Origin: Adiantum capillus-veneris
Taxonomy: Eukaryota; Streptophyta; Polypodiopsida; Polypodiales; Pteridaceae
DNA: 64,000 nucleotides
Reading direction: 5' to 3'
NCBI GenBank assembly: GCA_014529385.2
Contig: CM043957.1
Span: 87,144,381-87,208,380, forward strand
The notes below the pieces were generated by a model that saw only the letters and a list, made by a program, of their open reading frames with translations, searched no databases and had not been told where the DNA came from. Below, one piece after another: positions 1 to 10,705 of the stretch. The translations under genes were made by a program, and so were the position numbers. How positions within the stretch are numbered: the first letter of the stretch is position 1; every line of letters begins with the position of its first letter.

Positions 1-2
1 CC

Positions 3-806
3 AGTTCTTCACCCTTTTGCTCCTCAATGCTCCTAGTGCAGAAGAAGGATGGCTCATGGCGCATGTGTATTGATTACCGTGCGTTGACTAGGAATACCAT
101 CAAGAATAGGTTTCCTATTCCTCGAATTGATGATATTCTCGATCGTTTAGAGGGTGCTCCAATTTTCAGCAAGATAGACCTTAAGAGTGGGTAAAATCAG
201 ATTTGTATAATGCCAAAGGATGTGCACAAGACTGCGTTTAGAACGACATTTGGTCTTTATGAGTTTCTAGTGATGCCGTTTGGGCTAACAAATGCTCCTG
301 CCACATTCAACAGAATGATGGACCGGATTTTCCGCTCGCATCAACAGTTTGTTGAGACGTTTTTCGGTGACATAATAGTCTATTCGAAGAATGAAGAGGA
401 GCATAGGCGTCACTTGACCATTGTGTTCAAAGAGCTGCGCAGTCACACAGGTTACTTGCCAATCCTAAGAAAAGTGAATTCTTCCTGGAAGAGATCCACT
501 TTCTTGGCCACATAGTCTCAAAAGGATGGTGTTAGAATGGATCCCGCAAAGGTCGAAGCTATCAAGACATGGCTAGACTTGAAGACTGTGCACTATGTCA
601 GAAGCTTCTTGGGATTGTGTTCCTACTATAGAAGGTTTATCAGGAATTTTGCAGAGATAGCATCGCCTCTTCACGCTTTGCAAAAGAAAGAGGTCACTTT
701 CAGATGGACCCAAAAAGAGATTTCAGCTTTTAGTCTCTTAAAGGAAAAGTTGACTTCAGATCCCCGTAATTGTTTTGCCAGATCTCAGGAAGTCATTTGT
801 GGTCTA
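3..806 (+). pseudogene. Ty3/gypsy reverse transcriptase, broken
   Basis: The first frame translates to a typical Ty3 RT start ([17 protein letters not shown]), continues through KIDLKSG, and then hits TAA at 192-194, where a Tyr codon (SGYxQI) is usual. The core VMPFGLTNAPATF follows. The catalytic box, normally F-x-D-D, reads FFGD, so the first aspartate is replaced by glycine. Two further frame changes lie near 440-530, around the FLGHIVSK segment, and the connection region SFLGLCSYYRRFI runs at about 600-650. The enzyme would copy element RNA into DNA. With a mutated active site, a stop and frameshifts, this copy cannot. The N-terminal part of RT is cut off by the window edge. Confidence 0.9.
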
Positions 807-1134
807 GTGTGACGCGTGTGGCAGTAGCATCGGAGCAGTGCTAATGCAAGACGGACGGGTAGTAGCTTATGAAAGCCGAATTTTGCAAGGGCCAAAGAAG
901 ACGATGCAAGCCTATAAAAAAGAGCTCTTGGCCGTGATTCATGCGCTTTCTATCTGGAAGCACTACCTCTTGGGTGCTGATTTTGTTGTCCAAACACAGA
1001 TCATCGGACCTTGCGATACTTCTTGACACAGTCAAAGTTATCCGAAAAGCATATGCGATGGGCAAACATTCTTTCCATGTTCCACTTCCAGATTATGCAT
1101 GTGGAAGGCAAGAAGAATGTTGTGGCTGATGCGT
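780..1134 (+). pseudogene. Ty3/gypsy RNase H, broken
   Basis: The translated sequence CDACGSSIGAVL followed by KELLAVIHALSIWKHYLLG is the RNase H domain that follows RT in Ty3 elements and degrades the RNA strand of the hybrid. An in-frame TAG lies just before CDACG, where the family usually has a codon such as GAG or CAG. The frame changes again near 1000, inside the QTDHRTL-like segment. It then continues as LTQSKLSEKHMRW and a DALSRKP motif at about 1130, which marks the end of RNase H. Assignment to the family is secure. It is not functional. Confidence 0.87.
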
Positions 1135-2197
1135 TATCAAGAAAGCCACAAATTTCAGCTATGTCAATTCCTTATCATCATGAGTTAGATGACATGAAGG
1201 AACAGTATGCTACTGATGACGAGTTTGCAAGGATCTTTGAACAATTGCAAGAGGGGCAACATCATGAGCACTACCTCCTCAGAGATGGTTTTATGATGAT
1301 ACATGGCAGACTTTGTGTCACTAGGCCACTGCGACATAACATCATGGAAGAGAGTCATGTCCCACCGTATGCAGGGCATCGTGGTATTGATGCAACAGTT
1401 TAAGCGTAGAGACATTCTTCTATTGGCCTACCTTGAGAAGAGATGTGGATGCCTTTGTGCGAGCATACTTAATTTGCCAAAAGGTCAAGTTTGACAAGCA
1501 AAAGGCACCAGTGCTGTTACAACCACTGCCGATTCCGGATAAGCCATGGGAAAGCATTGCTATGGACTTTATCTTTGATCTTCCAAGAACGCCAACAGGA
1601 AATGATGGTATATCGACCATTATTTGCAGGTTCAACAAGCAGACCCATTTTATCCCTGTCAGGAAGAAGATAAATTCTGATCAGATGGCACGTTTGTTCA
1701 TGTACAATGTGTGTAAGTACCATGGTATGCCACAATCGATTGTCAGTGATCGTGATCCTCGCACGACCAGTTTGTTTTGTAGAGGATTGTTTGAGAACAT
1801 GGGCACTACGCTCAAGTTCTTGTCTTCGTTTCATCCACAAACTGATGGACAGTCAGAAGAGGCTAATTCTACTGTCTTAAATCTGTTGAAATGCTATGTG
1901 TCAGATAATAAGGGCAAGTGGGAACAGTATTTGCCTATGCTTGAGTATGCGTACAATAATACGGTGCATTCGGGAACTGGCAAAGCACCTTTTGAGATTG
2001 TTGAAGGCGGCAAAAAAGTTCCTCCCATTTTGCATACGAAGGACAAGATCTTTGAGGCAGATCGATATGTTGAGAACATGGATGGAATGTACAAGAAAAT
2101 TAAAGTTGCCTTGGGAAGACTCAAACAAAACAGAAAAAGGCTGCTGGTCGTCACCGTCGTGAATTGCTATTATCACCTGGTGATTGGATTCTGTTAA
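1135..2197 (+). pseudogene. Ty3/gypsy integrase, broken
   Basis: The segment holds an integrase with an N-terminal HHCC zinc finger and a catalytic core. The histidine part reads SHVPPYAGHRG. The cysteine part reads RAYLICQK, so the first Cys of the usual CxxC is replaced by Tyr. The core has aspartates in SIAMDFIFDLP and IVSDRDPR and a glutamate in HPQTDGQSEE, consistent with the DDE triad. A frameshift near 1400-1430 separates finger and core, and another near 2130-2200 separates the core from the chromodomain frame. The protein would insert element cDNA into chromosomes. The core frame from 1433 to 2197 (254 codons) is the longest intact piece. Confidence 0.9.
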
Positions 2198-2223
2198 GGT
2201 TCGAAAAGGCACGGTAAAAGAAA

Positions 2224-2706
2224 ATGAAGGGCAAGGAACGGTTGTTTCCTAAGCTCAATATACGTTACTATGGGCCTTTTCAAGTGCTTGACAAGATCAG
2301 CGATGTGGCTTACACACTGAAATTGCTTGATGCATGGAAGATTCATAATGCGTTTCACGTGAGTCTTCTAAGACCCTTCGTGGGTGATGTGCCAGAAGAT
2401 ATGCCAGATGAGGATCAGCCAGAAGTTGAGGAACTTGATGAGATCCTAGTACCTGAGCAAGTTTTGGCACATAAGGACAGAAAAGTTAAAGGACAGGTTG
2501 CAAGACGTTATTTGGTGAAGTTCAAGAACTATCCACATATGGATGCAAAGTGGATGGAAGAGCATGAACTATCAGAGTCACCAAATGTATTGCAGCTTTA
2601 CCTTGAAGCCTTTGGGTTACAACCTACCTATGCCCCAACCCAACGTGTGCAAAGGAGGGGTAATGATAGAGCTAGTACATCAAATGTACATATGAATTCA
2701 GTGTAA
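2224..2706 (+). pseudogene. Integrase C-terminus plus chromodomain
   Basis: This frame encodes the C-terminal tail of a chromoviral integrase (PRYYGPF-type segment, then NAFHVSLLRPF at residues about 40-55). A chromodomain follows at residues about 98-135 with the signature RYLVKFKNYP and AKWMEEHEL. In chromoviruses this domain directs integration toward histone-marked heterochromatin. The aromatic residues expected at the methyl-lysine cage are only partly visible. The frame ends with TAA at 2704-2706, about 170 bases before the LTR, a normal distance for such elements. As an individual frame it is intact, but it is separated from the integrase core by a frameshift. Confidence 0.87.
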
Positions 2707-2863
2707 TAGATGGAAATGACAAAAGTATGAAGGTCTCATTAAGTCATTTGTATCTATCTTTACCACCTTTCTTGGGGATACTTGCGATGATAAAACAGTG
2801 TTGATAGCACAAGATCATCAGTGATGTCTATTTATGGTATGCAATCGAGGACGTTTGCGAATC

Positions 2864-2876
2864 CAAGAGGGGCGTA
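2864..2876 (+). promoter_or_regulatory. Polypurine tract of the chromovirus
   Basis: A purine-rich stretch (AAGAGGGG) lies immediately before the LTR, which starts TGTCAC at 2877. It sits in a GAGGACG...AAGAGG context shared with the other chromovirus near 43170-43200. This is the expected primer site for plus-strand DNA synthesis. Confidence 0.7.
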
Positions 2877-4453
2877 TGTCACGGGGACGTGGCAGCTGTT
2901 AACTATGTCACGAGGACGTGGCAAGCTAACCTTAGTTGTTGGTTTCTTTCCGTTTTATTTTTGAGACCCTCTTTTTGAAGTAGCAAACGGTCGGACATTG
3001 TATGGCCAATGTGAACGGTAGTTTCACCCGCAGACGGGAAGTGGTCGGCACTGGAATTCATATAGTAAGAGGATGTCTAGGCTTAGAGCAAGATCATATA
3101 GGTCCCCCCGTCACACTTAGCAAGTTGGTGGATACTAGGAAGTGAACTCAATAAAGGCATAAAGTCAAGGTGGGACTACCAACAGAAAGTATCCGACAGT
3201 TGGGCCACGTTGCACTTTTGGATGCGGTCCCAATGAGCATAGATGGTCAGATGACCAGTGGGAGCCCAACGGAATCATTTCCTACAATTTAGGAAACTGC
3301 TATTTTGGGCCATGAAATGTGTTCGCGTCATTACCTCCGGTATGACTAGGGGAACATTTTACAACTCTGCCGCAAAGTCAACCGAGCAACCAGTCGGGAG
3401 ATTTTTAGGCGGAAAACCCAAAACGGGAAAATGCTTGTAAATGTGCCAAGTGGCACATTTTTGTGCACTTGCCTCACAGAGGAAGAGGTAGCGCTGAAAT
3501 TTAAGCTGGGAGAGGCCTCCTTATGCAAACTGCCACAGGTTAAGAGCCATGGAGTGCTTCCTTTCCCTCTATGTACAGTGTGGTGCCATGAGTGATGCCC
3601 TACATGCTACACACTGCTCTCTCTCTCTCTCCCCTACGTGAAGTTATGTGATGCCCCAAAGGGCTTTTCATTTGACTGATGTACAGTTGTGTGGGTTCAT
3701 GCGCGATTGCCAAGGCAAGAGCCTCTTGCACAAGTAGTGGATTAGCTAGTGGCTAATCCCCCGCAGGTACAGGTGAATTTGGAGAGGTTTCACGTGAGAA
3801 ATCTCGTCCGATCCAAAGGGCAAGTAGCCCTACAGGTGCGGGAGCTCAAGGACTTGCTACAGATGCGACCCGCACGCGAAACGGAGCCCAAAACAGGGAA
3901 TTACAGCCTGCTGTGTATTTTTGCAGGTTTAGGGTTTCGGCTCTAAACGGTCCCTAATACCCCCAACAGGTTCGGGGACGCGAGGGGACCGCTATAGAGG
4001 TGATCTCGTGCATTTTCGGGGCAGAAAACAGAGAATTCAGCGTGCTGCAGATTCTCGCCAGGTTTTGCAAAGTGCCCGTGTGCGTCGGGAAAGTCATCTA
4101 TTGCGTGGGGATACTGACTGTGAAGCGTCCTAGAACAGTTATGCTGCCGAAATCGGGCCAGAACATGTGTTTCTCAGCCTGGATTATGCGGGGCAGCTCA
4201 TAGGAAATCACAGGTTTTATTCCATCTGTTAAAGAATAAAGAAATACCGAAAGGGGCGCCAATTTTGAGGCCTATAGGTTGTAGGCGTCTGCTCCGAGCA
4301 TTCTAGCTTTCGAGCCGTGTGTGTGTGTGCTTGAGTGTTAATTCCCGTCACAGGTTTCCTTTGCACGCTCTCTCTATGTGTGTCTAAAGTAAAGAATTTC
4401 GGGTGAAAGCCAATGCCTACCGCCCCACAAGCCGGTTTCACATTCACCGAACA
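2877..4453 (+). repeat. 3' LTR of the first chromovirus (LTR1)
   Basis: The LTR starts TGTCAC directly after the polypurine tract. It shares blocks with the minus-strand LTR at 7113-7887/13591-14432: GACATTGTATGGCCAATGTG near 2994, GCCAAGGCAAGAGC near 3710, and a promoter-distal block ending AAAGGGGCGCC at 4250-4260. A 33-bp direct repeat (ATGTCACGGGGACGTGGCA, with one change in the second copy) opens the LTR at about 2876-2935. No gene was seen in it. The right border near 4430-4453 is inferred from the spacing to the GGGGCGCC block. Confidence 0.72.
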
Positions 4454-6300
4454 TGCAGTTCAAAAATCACACACTTAGTTCACACTGAACACTGTTTCAA
4501 TCATTCAATCTAGTTATCTCATCCGTCCAGAAGTCTTGATGCATGTAGATCCCTCTATAACCATCTCATCCCTTCGGAACTTTTGATGCACTCACCACAA
4601 TATCTAGTCATCTCATTCATATGGGAACCATGCACTAGAATCTCATTTCATCTTTCAACATTTTCATGCATCATCATCATTCATTCGAATTTCAAAACAA
4701 AATTCATGATTCTTATCTTGAATTAAAAAGTTATTGAATTCTTATTCTTTCTCTAGGGTTTAGGCCCCTTTGCCAAATTTTACAAAAAATAGTCAAGTTA
4801 GCCCACGACCCAAAGGTCACTTGGATGTCCTAGTGCCACGCAAATGATCACGGATGCAAATACCACATAGAGAGAATTGTTCATGACACGGAGGATTCTG
4901 TCTTTGACCAAGAGATTGGCATGGACCACCTTCCTATGGAGAGTGATTCTGTGACTGGCCAAATGAACGCATGGATCAGATGCGTCTTTGAGCTCGACGC
5001 AAAAACCCTAACCCTAAAACTTGTCACATACCACCTTCTAAAATCAAAGCGATCGTCCTCAATTGCACGGCGCAAGAAAATGCTCACACTTCTAACACTT
5101 ATGCAACTTAAAACCTCACAATTGATCATTCCGTCATGCATTCTTGTGTCATGATGACTGTGCACAAAGAAAAGCTAGTTGTAGATACCTCAGTGCGTCT
5201 GAAAATTTGTCTTATATCGGTATCTTAGCCAACACCTATAAAAGGTCGTTGGATCTTGCTTGGATGTGGATCACACACCCGAGATCTTAGCCAATGCCTA
5301 AAAAAGGTCATTGGATTGAGCTTGTGGTGCGCGCACGTACCCAAGATCATAATCATAATCATAATCAAAATCATAATCTTTATTCATCATTCATCATCAT
5401 CATATATTCATTCAAATTTCATAAAGAGAAATAAAATTTGTATCGTCAATCGAAAAGTGATCAGTTTTATTCGTTGCTCCCGGTTGCTTTCATATGCAAA
5501 TTCCTCGCCATCTCATTCTCGAGTTCACCCGCAAAACAGGTAAAATTTCAAGGAGATGGCTCACCTTGTTGCAAGAGAGTGGATCTCCATATCCATGCTC
5601 ACCTTGTTGCAAGAGAGTGGATGTCCATATCCATGCTCCCCTATGCTTCCAAATGCATGTTCCTCGCTCTAATTACCTGTTATCTGTACACAAATAACAA
5701 GATCTTCCAAAACATTAATTTCACAGGTGCTGAAATTTTTTGCAGAAACCCTAATTTTTTGCTGAAAACCATAATTTTTCAAAAGTTGTCGGAATCAAAA
5801 TTCGTTCGCGACAATGCGTAGAGCTTGTCGAGATCGCGTCAATTAGAGCTTGTCAAGAGGATCAACTTTGCCCTATGTTGCATATCCAAATTCTCAACCG
5901 TTGAAGAGATTTTTAGAGGTCTCTGACACTTAGAAGAGTGTCAAAAACATGTTTTTAGAGCTTTTTAGGTCAAAAACGAACTCTTGTATCTTCTTTTCCT
6001 CGTTCTCTTCTCATTTCTTCTTCATCTCACTCCATAGCTCCCATCTATTAAAGAGTTGGCTTCTCCTTTCGGCTCTTTTGTTAAGGAGTTTGCTTCTCCT
6101 TTCGTCCAGATCGGAACTCTCGATATTCCGGTATAGTAAAATTAGCCATCACACCTAGACGACACTGATCCTCCACGAGTGTCTTGATGCACTAAAATTA
6201 CTTACCCAGGCAATCTCATCCAATTAGGAATATTCAGTGGTTGCCACATCACAATGCAGCACAAATGCTCACATATGCATGTTACAAGACATAGAAACAT
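4454..6300. other. Non-coding stretch, no gene recognised
   Basis: No protein of any known family was recognised on either strand. The stretch contains an ATCATA-type simple repeat at about 5345-5382. It also holds two diverged copies of a segment TTAGCCAAxxCCTAxAAAAGGTC near 5225 and 5287, and a perfect-looking short tandem at 5559-5634. It may be the untranslated interior of the minus-strand element whose LTR and primer site lie at 7100-7113. Confidence 0.5.
5559..5634. repeat. Tandem duplication, 38-bp unit
   Basis: Two adjacent copies of a 38-base unit beginning GCTCACCTTGTTGCAAGAGA differ at a single base (C versus G near the middle). Confidence 0.85.
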
Positions 6301-6316
6301 AAAGCTGCCGATGAGC

Positions 6317-6655
6317 ACTCCTCCAGCATAACCTAACAAGGTCCGGGCCGAGAGATATTTCAACAACTCCCTCATCACTCCTCCCGCATAACCTAAAAAG
6401 GTCCGGGCCGGGAGATATAGATGCCTTTTACAACCAAACGCCCCCCATACCGCAATCTGCATCGTTTGGAGGTGCTGAGAGTAACCATTGTTCAGACTTC
6501 TTTATACTCCTCCCGCATAACCATCCAGGTCCAGGCCGGGAGTAACAACAATACTTTTCAAGCATTCAATACTCCCCCCGCAAATAACCACAAAGGTCCG
6601 GGCCATGAGTATGAACAAGCATTCTCAAACATCATTTCTCACTACTATACCCGGG
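6317..6655. repeat. Four to five spaced CTCCCGC...GGTCCGGGCCGGGAG units
   Basis: Units near 6317, 6378, 6505 and 6570, with a remnant near 6650, share ACTCCTCCCGCATAACC followed within a few bases by GGTCCGGGCCGGGAG. Each unit is partly self-complementary (CTCCCG against CGGGAG), so each could fold into a short hairpin. Spacing is irregular (about 60-130 bases). No coding role is evident. Confidence 0.7.
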
Positions 6656-7099
6656 AGTAAAAATTACCAATCATTGAAACCAGTATTAAAACCAGAGTCA
6701 AACAATTCAAATCGGCAGGATACCCCACTCTGCCAGAAGCTACCACAAACCATATAGCTTTGGGCAAAAAATTTCTTGAAAGCTTGCCAAGTCCTTGGGG
6801 GTGTACGGCTTGGTAGCTATAGACATCAATCTATGTATGGCACTGTATCTGAGAAAAACAGCAGCTCAAAACAAATCTTGGATCCTTCTCTTGCAAGTGA
6901 TCTTTTTGGCTTATGCCTTGTAAGACATGAGCGATGAAGACGGCGGCGCACCCGATGCGCGATGAAGTAAGGGTGGAAGTGGCTAATGAGTCCGGGGTCA
7001 GGACCCGAAGATACTTCAAATAAAATTCCAGTACCCTCTAGTTTGCTCTGTCTGCTCTTTTGTGGGACCGATATGCTTTCAAAAAAGCACACGCCTGAT

Positions 7100-7111
7100 G
7101 CTCTGATACCG
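7100..7111 (-). promoter_or_regulatory. tRNA-iMet primer-binding site of the split minus-strand element
   Basis: The minus strand reads CGGTATCAGAGC, one mismatch from TGGTATCAGAGC, the site complementary to the 3' end of plant initiator Met tRNA. It lies one base inside the LTR edge at 7113, which fixes the orientation: the LTR at higher coordinates is the 5' LTR and the element body runs toward lower coordinates. Confidence 0.72.
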
Positions 7112-7887
7112 CTGTCACAAGATGGGCACCACGTGCCAATAGAAAAGAACAGACTAAACAAACTTCAATAACAACTAAAACTGAAAGAGAGAGCACACGC
7201 GACACGGAGTGGCGGAATTCCATCCCAGAGAGTATTGGCCCCAAACCTTGGCGCCCCTTTCAGTATTTCTTTATATTACTTGAACTCAGTACAATGCCGG
7301 TACTCGCGCTCTGCACCTCACTAAAGCGTGCCAGAGACTGAGCCCTCTGCATTTATTTAAAGGCCTTTGGCTTTGAAAAGCAGATTACATGAAAAACTTA
7401 AAATTCAAAAGCAACTGCCCAAAAGCATCTTGTCCAAAAGCTGCCAGCACAAATTACGAAAATCCGTACAATGCCACATCAGCACCTACCAGCACAAAAC
7501 ACGGAAATCCGTACACTGCCACGTCAACAGTCAGTCAACGCGAAATCCGGACGTCCGTACAATTGCCACGTCAACATGTCAGCGTAAAATGCGAGACTGC
7601 GTACAGCTTTGCCACGTCATCAATCTTCACACAATTCTTCTTTTGCTGCTTCTTCTAGGGTTTAGGGCCCTCAACCGAGATCTGCAGTTTGGCTCCGTTC
7701 TTCAATGGCTTGACACGTCAGCAAATTGTAACAGAAACCAGCGCCGAGAGTTCAAGCTTCTGATAATTGGGTTCTAGGCCCCTCAGCAAGTATAAGTTCG
7801 GTATTGCCACCTCACTAACTCATCACATACGGTGAGCTGCAGGTCATTTCCAGCATGCTCTAATTTCTTGTTTTGGTCATAGTCAGG

Positions 7888-9032
7888 TGTTAGGATGCAG
7901 CGAAATGAATGTTGAACTTTGCTCAAGATGAGTGCTCCAAACTGTGCTCAAGGTTCCTTGTTCTTAGGGAAGGTAGAGCCCTCCGTTCTTTAATGAGAGA
8001 GTGCAATGGACACAAACAAAGTGAATGGACACTATGAATGGAAATGCATGAGCTTGAGAGATAGAGAAGAGAATACGACACCAGAGACGTAAAACCCTCC
8101 TCCAAGGGCTCCACTCTCGTCGGCGAGAGTGGTCTATGCTATTGATTGCACAATCTGGTACAATGGCTGAATGCAAATCTAATGGGCTATGTCGATGTCG
8201 ACGGTGTGGACGACGAGGATGATGCTAAGGCTGAAAACTGAGTGTTCTGCTAACCTGTTGCACTGCTGTCCAAAAACGCTAGGTATGCTGAAATCTGCTG
8301 ATGCAAAAACGCCATCTGCTGGTACTCTGAATGCAACTGAAAACCACTGCGGTACTCGTGTCCAGAAGCGCTATGAGTGGCTGAAAACTGCGGCTTCAAA
8401 CGCTGAAATGGCAAGCCAAAAACGCTGGTGTAGGTTGCCAAAAACGCTAATCCCATGCTGTGGAAAAACGCTGGCTGTGCTTGTCAAAACGCTGATTTGC
8501 TGGATCTGAAAACGCTATGTTGCTGAGGCTATGGCGATGAGGCTAATGGCTGAAAACGCTACGGGGAGTGTGGTGTAGGTCGCGGGTCTTGCTGGGGGAA
8601 ATCGCCGGAAGGGGGAGTCTTGCTTGAGAGAGAGAAGGGGAACCTGCTGCCCTTGGCCTGTGTTCTCTTTGCTCTTCTGCCAAATAGTGCTAGCCTAGGT
8701 TTGCTTATATATTATCTTACTCAAATTGCCCTACTCAGTTCCCAACAAAAGTCACTTAATAAATAAGTGAAAAATGTCAAAAATAGGGAAAATAGGTTTA
8801 ATGCACTGGAAAATTCCCCTGATGGATTCTGATGGGAATGCTTATGATCATGTTGTGTGCAACCGGAGGATATGCATCTAATTTAAGTGACTGGTCATGC
8901 ACGGTCTGCAAACAAACTCACAAAAGTGCTAGATCACTTCCTATTCTAGACTGACTTGACTGACTGAACCCTGAACCCTGGTCATGCTGTAGCTTGTTCA
9001 CAGACACAGAGGGTTGGATGTGTCACATGACA
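7888..9032 (-). repeat. 3' LTR of the nested element
   Basis: Bounded by TGT...ACA and abutting the polypurine tract at 9033-9045. It includes a TATA-like TATATAAG on the minus strand near 8705-8712. Downstream of that, in the presumed transcribed leader (about 8270-8560), lies a cluster of about ten AAACGCT-like motifs (AGCGTTT on the minus strand). It is 86 bases shorter than the 5' LTR because it lacks a tandem duplication present there. Confidence 0.92.
8705..8712 (-). promoter_or_regulatory. TATA-like box of the nested element's LTR
   Basis: The minus strand reads ATATATAAGC about 320 bases into the LTR. This is the only strong TATA-like sequence in it. An equivalent lies at about 13264-13271 in the 5' LTR, which would be the copy that drives element transcription. 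Confidence 0.5.
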
Positions 9033-9045
9033 TCCCCTCCTTTTC
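9033..9045 (-). promoter_or_regulatory. Polypurine tract of the nested element
   Basis: The minus strand reads GAAAAGGAGGGGA immediately before the LTR start TGTCATGTGACA. It is a classic plus-strand primer position. Confidence 0.85.
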
Positions 9046-10042
9046 AAAGTGAGGTACTGATACCGAGCTGTATGGCGTCGAGGGAGATCGCCAATAACAT
9101 CCGGAATCCTAGAAGGGACTCTTCGCCGACCGACTCTGATGTGTAGGTCGTGCGGTACTTGAACTTCATAAAGGTCTGCAACGCTTGCTTCTTTGGGCCG
9201 CGCCGAAAGCGAGACAGAGTCTTTTGTGGCTCTTCATTTTTATCCATAGTCATGCGTCTATCATCTTCAAGAATCTCCGAGGCTGAAAATTCTTGAAACC
9301 ACTTCCAACACAAAAACGTGAACATACCCATTCCAGGTAAAATGACTGGGAAAAATCTCGTCTTCCTCAAAGACTGTGAATGCAATGTAGATGAACAAAC
9401 AGACGGAGTGCCAAACCGTTCACCACACACACGCAAACAATGAGATCGAATCTTGTGTTTCTGATCTAAATCAATCAACTGTGGCAAATCACAACGGACA
9501 TGCCTATACTTGATGCTCAATCTTTCTTGTGCTCTTTCTACGACTGTGTCGTGCCAAGGAAGAGACATGGAATGTGACTTCCTTGAATGCATACTTTTTA
9601 GCTTTTCATGAACAATCCGCATACATCCGTGCTCATTCATGAGTGAAACGTGCTCAACGTACAATATGTCATGCCTAGGAAAAGGGATCACATAAAGACG
9701 CTGACTAAAATACAGGAAACGACCACAAATGAAACACTTGTACAATGCGTGTTGACGAACCATTCGAACACATAGTACTTCATGTAAAGGTTCTTTGGAC
9801 CTAAGCTCGAGGGCCAAGATCGGTTCTTCGTGTTTGATCGAATCTTCCTCTGGGGGTTCTGTGGATCTCAACTCGAGAGCCAAGATTGGTTCTTCGTGAT
9901 TGATCAAATCTGCAGTGAGGTTAGCTTTACTAGAGAAAGTATCAACTAACACATCATCCTTGTGAACAATCACATCATCTTCATGCAAATCATCATGCTT
10001 GTCCTTATCATCCAAATCATCATGCTCATCATTATCATGCAA
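9044..10042 (-). CDS. Unrecognised 332-aa frame of the nested element
   Basis: This is an uninterrupted frame between the protease and the polypurine tract, where RT and integrase would sit in an autonomous element. The N-terminus (residues about 1-35) is very rich in Asp and His. Residues about 50-85 hold two copies of the phrase HEEPILALELRS. The middle is basic with many His and Cys residues, including one CFIC pair (KCFICGRF). No transmembrane segment, RT box or DDE motif is apparent. The first Met is used only because it opens the frame. The preceding protease is in another frame and overlaps it at 9970-10042. It could be an accessory protein unique to this family, captured host sequence, or a chance open frame. 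I do not recognise it. Confidence 0.4.
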   Translation of the reverse strand: MHDNDEHDDLDDKDKHDDLHEDDVIVHKDDVLVDTFSSKANLTADLINHEEPILALELRSTEPPEEDSIKHEEPILALELRSKEPLHEVLCVRMVRQHALYKCFICGRFLYFSQRLYVIPFPRHDILYVEHVSLMNEHGCMRIVHEKLKSMHSRKSHSMSLPWHDTVVERAQERLSIKYRHVRCDLPQLIDLDQKHKIRSHCLRVCGERFGTPSVCSSTLHSQSLRKTRFFPVILPGMGMFTFLCWKWFQEFSASEILEDDRRMTMDKNEEPQKTLSRFRRGPKKQALQTFMKFKYRTTYTSESVGEESLLGFRMLLAISLDAIQLGISTSL

Positions 10043-10079
10043 TTCATCATGCTTATCATCATGCCAATCCTGTGTATCA

Positions 10080-10500
10080 TGCTTTGGAGAAGAAGAGACT
10101 GAGGAGTCTCCTTCTCCTGAATCCGTTCAATCTTCGCCTGCACATTAGAAATGAGAGAGGGAGAATGAACAACTTGCTCTCCACGAATGACAATGGGAGA
10201 GTCACTTTTGGCATTGAAAGTGAACGTATTTTCCGTCCAATCAATGAGAGGGTTATGCTCACGAAACCATCGAATGCCCAAAATCATATCACATCCTGAG
10301 AGAGGAGAGACAAAAAAAATTCTACAGAAAACAGCTTGTTGAACTGTAAACAACACATCAAGGCACTCTTTCGTGATGAGAGAGTCCATACCGGGAGCGA
10401 AGCCAGAGACCTCGAGAGGAGATTTCTCACTAACCTCTAGGCGGGCTCTCTCAACAAGAGGGACTGATCACATCATGCATACTGCCTGGGTCAAATAATA
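10080..10500 (-). pseudogene. Retropepsin-like protease of the nested element
   Basis: The active-site segment reads FVILFDPGSMHDVIS (Asp at 10490-10492). DPGS variants are common in plant Ty3 proteases. After a frameshift near 10460, a second frame starting at 10389 carries GCDMILGIRWFREHNPLIDW, the C-terminal flap and helix region typical of these proteases. The enzyme would mature the Gag precursor and any Pol product. The active-site part shares the gag frame, so the original product was a Gag-Pro fusion. Confidence 0.78.
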
Positions 10501-10657
10501 TAACAAAACACTGCCCCGTCATATGACCATAACATTTAATGAGAGACTCATCAATGGGAGAATCAGGAGAAAATTGGGACACACTTGTGTTGTCATTTAT
10601 TGCATTGACAGAGGAAGTGGGTTCTGTGGATTCTTTAGATTCATTAGAGTCAAGCTT

Positions 10658-10705
10658 AGGACATGTTCTTTTTATGTGACCCTTAATGTGACAATGAAAA
10701 CAACG
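10658..10705 (-). other. CCHC zinc knuckle within gag-pro
   Basis: The minus-strand translation gives CFHCHIKGHIKRTC, a CX2CX4HX4C knuckle of a nucleocapsid domain that binds the element RNA. It is in the same frame as the gag core and the protease active site. Confidence 0.9.

Larger units (their letters stand above)
1..4453 (+). mobile_element. Ty3/gypsy chromovirus, 3' part (RT to 3' LTR)
   Basis: The window opens inside the reverse transcriptase of a plus-strand LTR retrotransposon. The domain order RT, RNase H, integrase, chromodomain, polypurine tract and LTR is that of a Ty3/gypsy chromovirus. The 5' LTR, gag and protease lie outside the window. The reading frame is broken by several small indels and by stops (for example TAA at 192-194), so the copy is dead. 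The LTR right edge is uncertain by tens of bases, because there is no second LTR copy in the window to align and no target-site repeat could be paired. Confidence 0.9.

Noticed and set aside
3749-4203. Short plus-strand frames in the LTR region
   Set aside because: They lie inside LTR1, share no family motif, and the matching LTR2 does not preserve them.
6317-6655. CRISPR-like array
   Set aside because: Units are imperfect, irregularly spaced and few, and the genome is eukaryotic.
7100-7111. tRNA gene suggested by tRNA-like sequence
   Set aside because: Only 12 bases match the initiator Met tRNA end. It is a primer-binding site beside an LTR. The same applies at 12342, 19243 and 26349.
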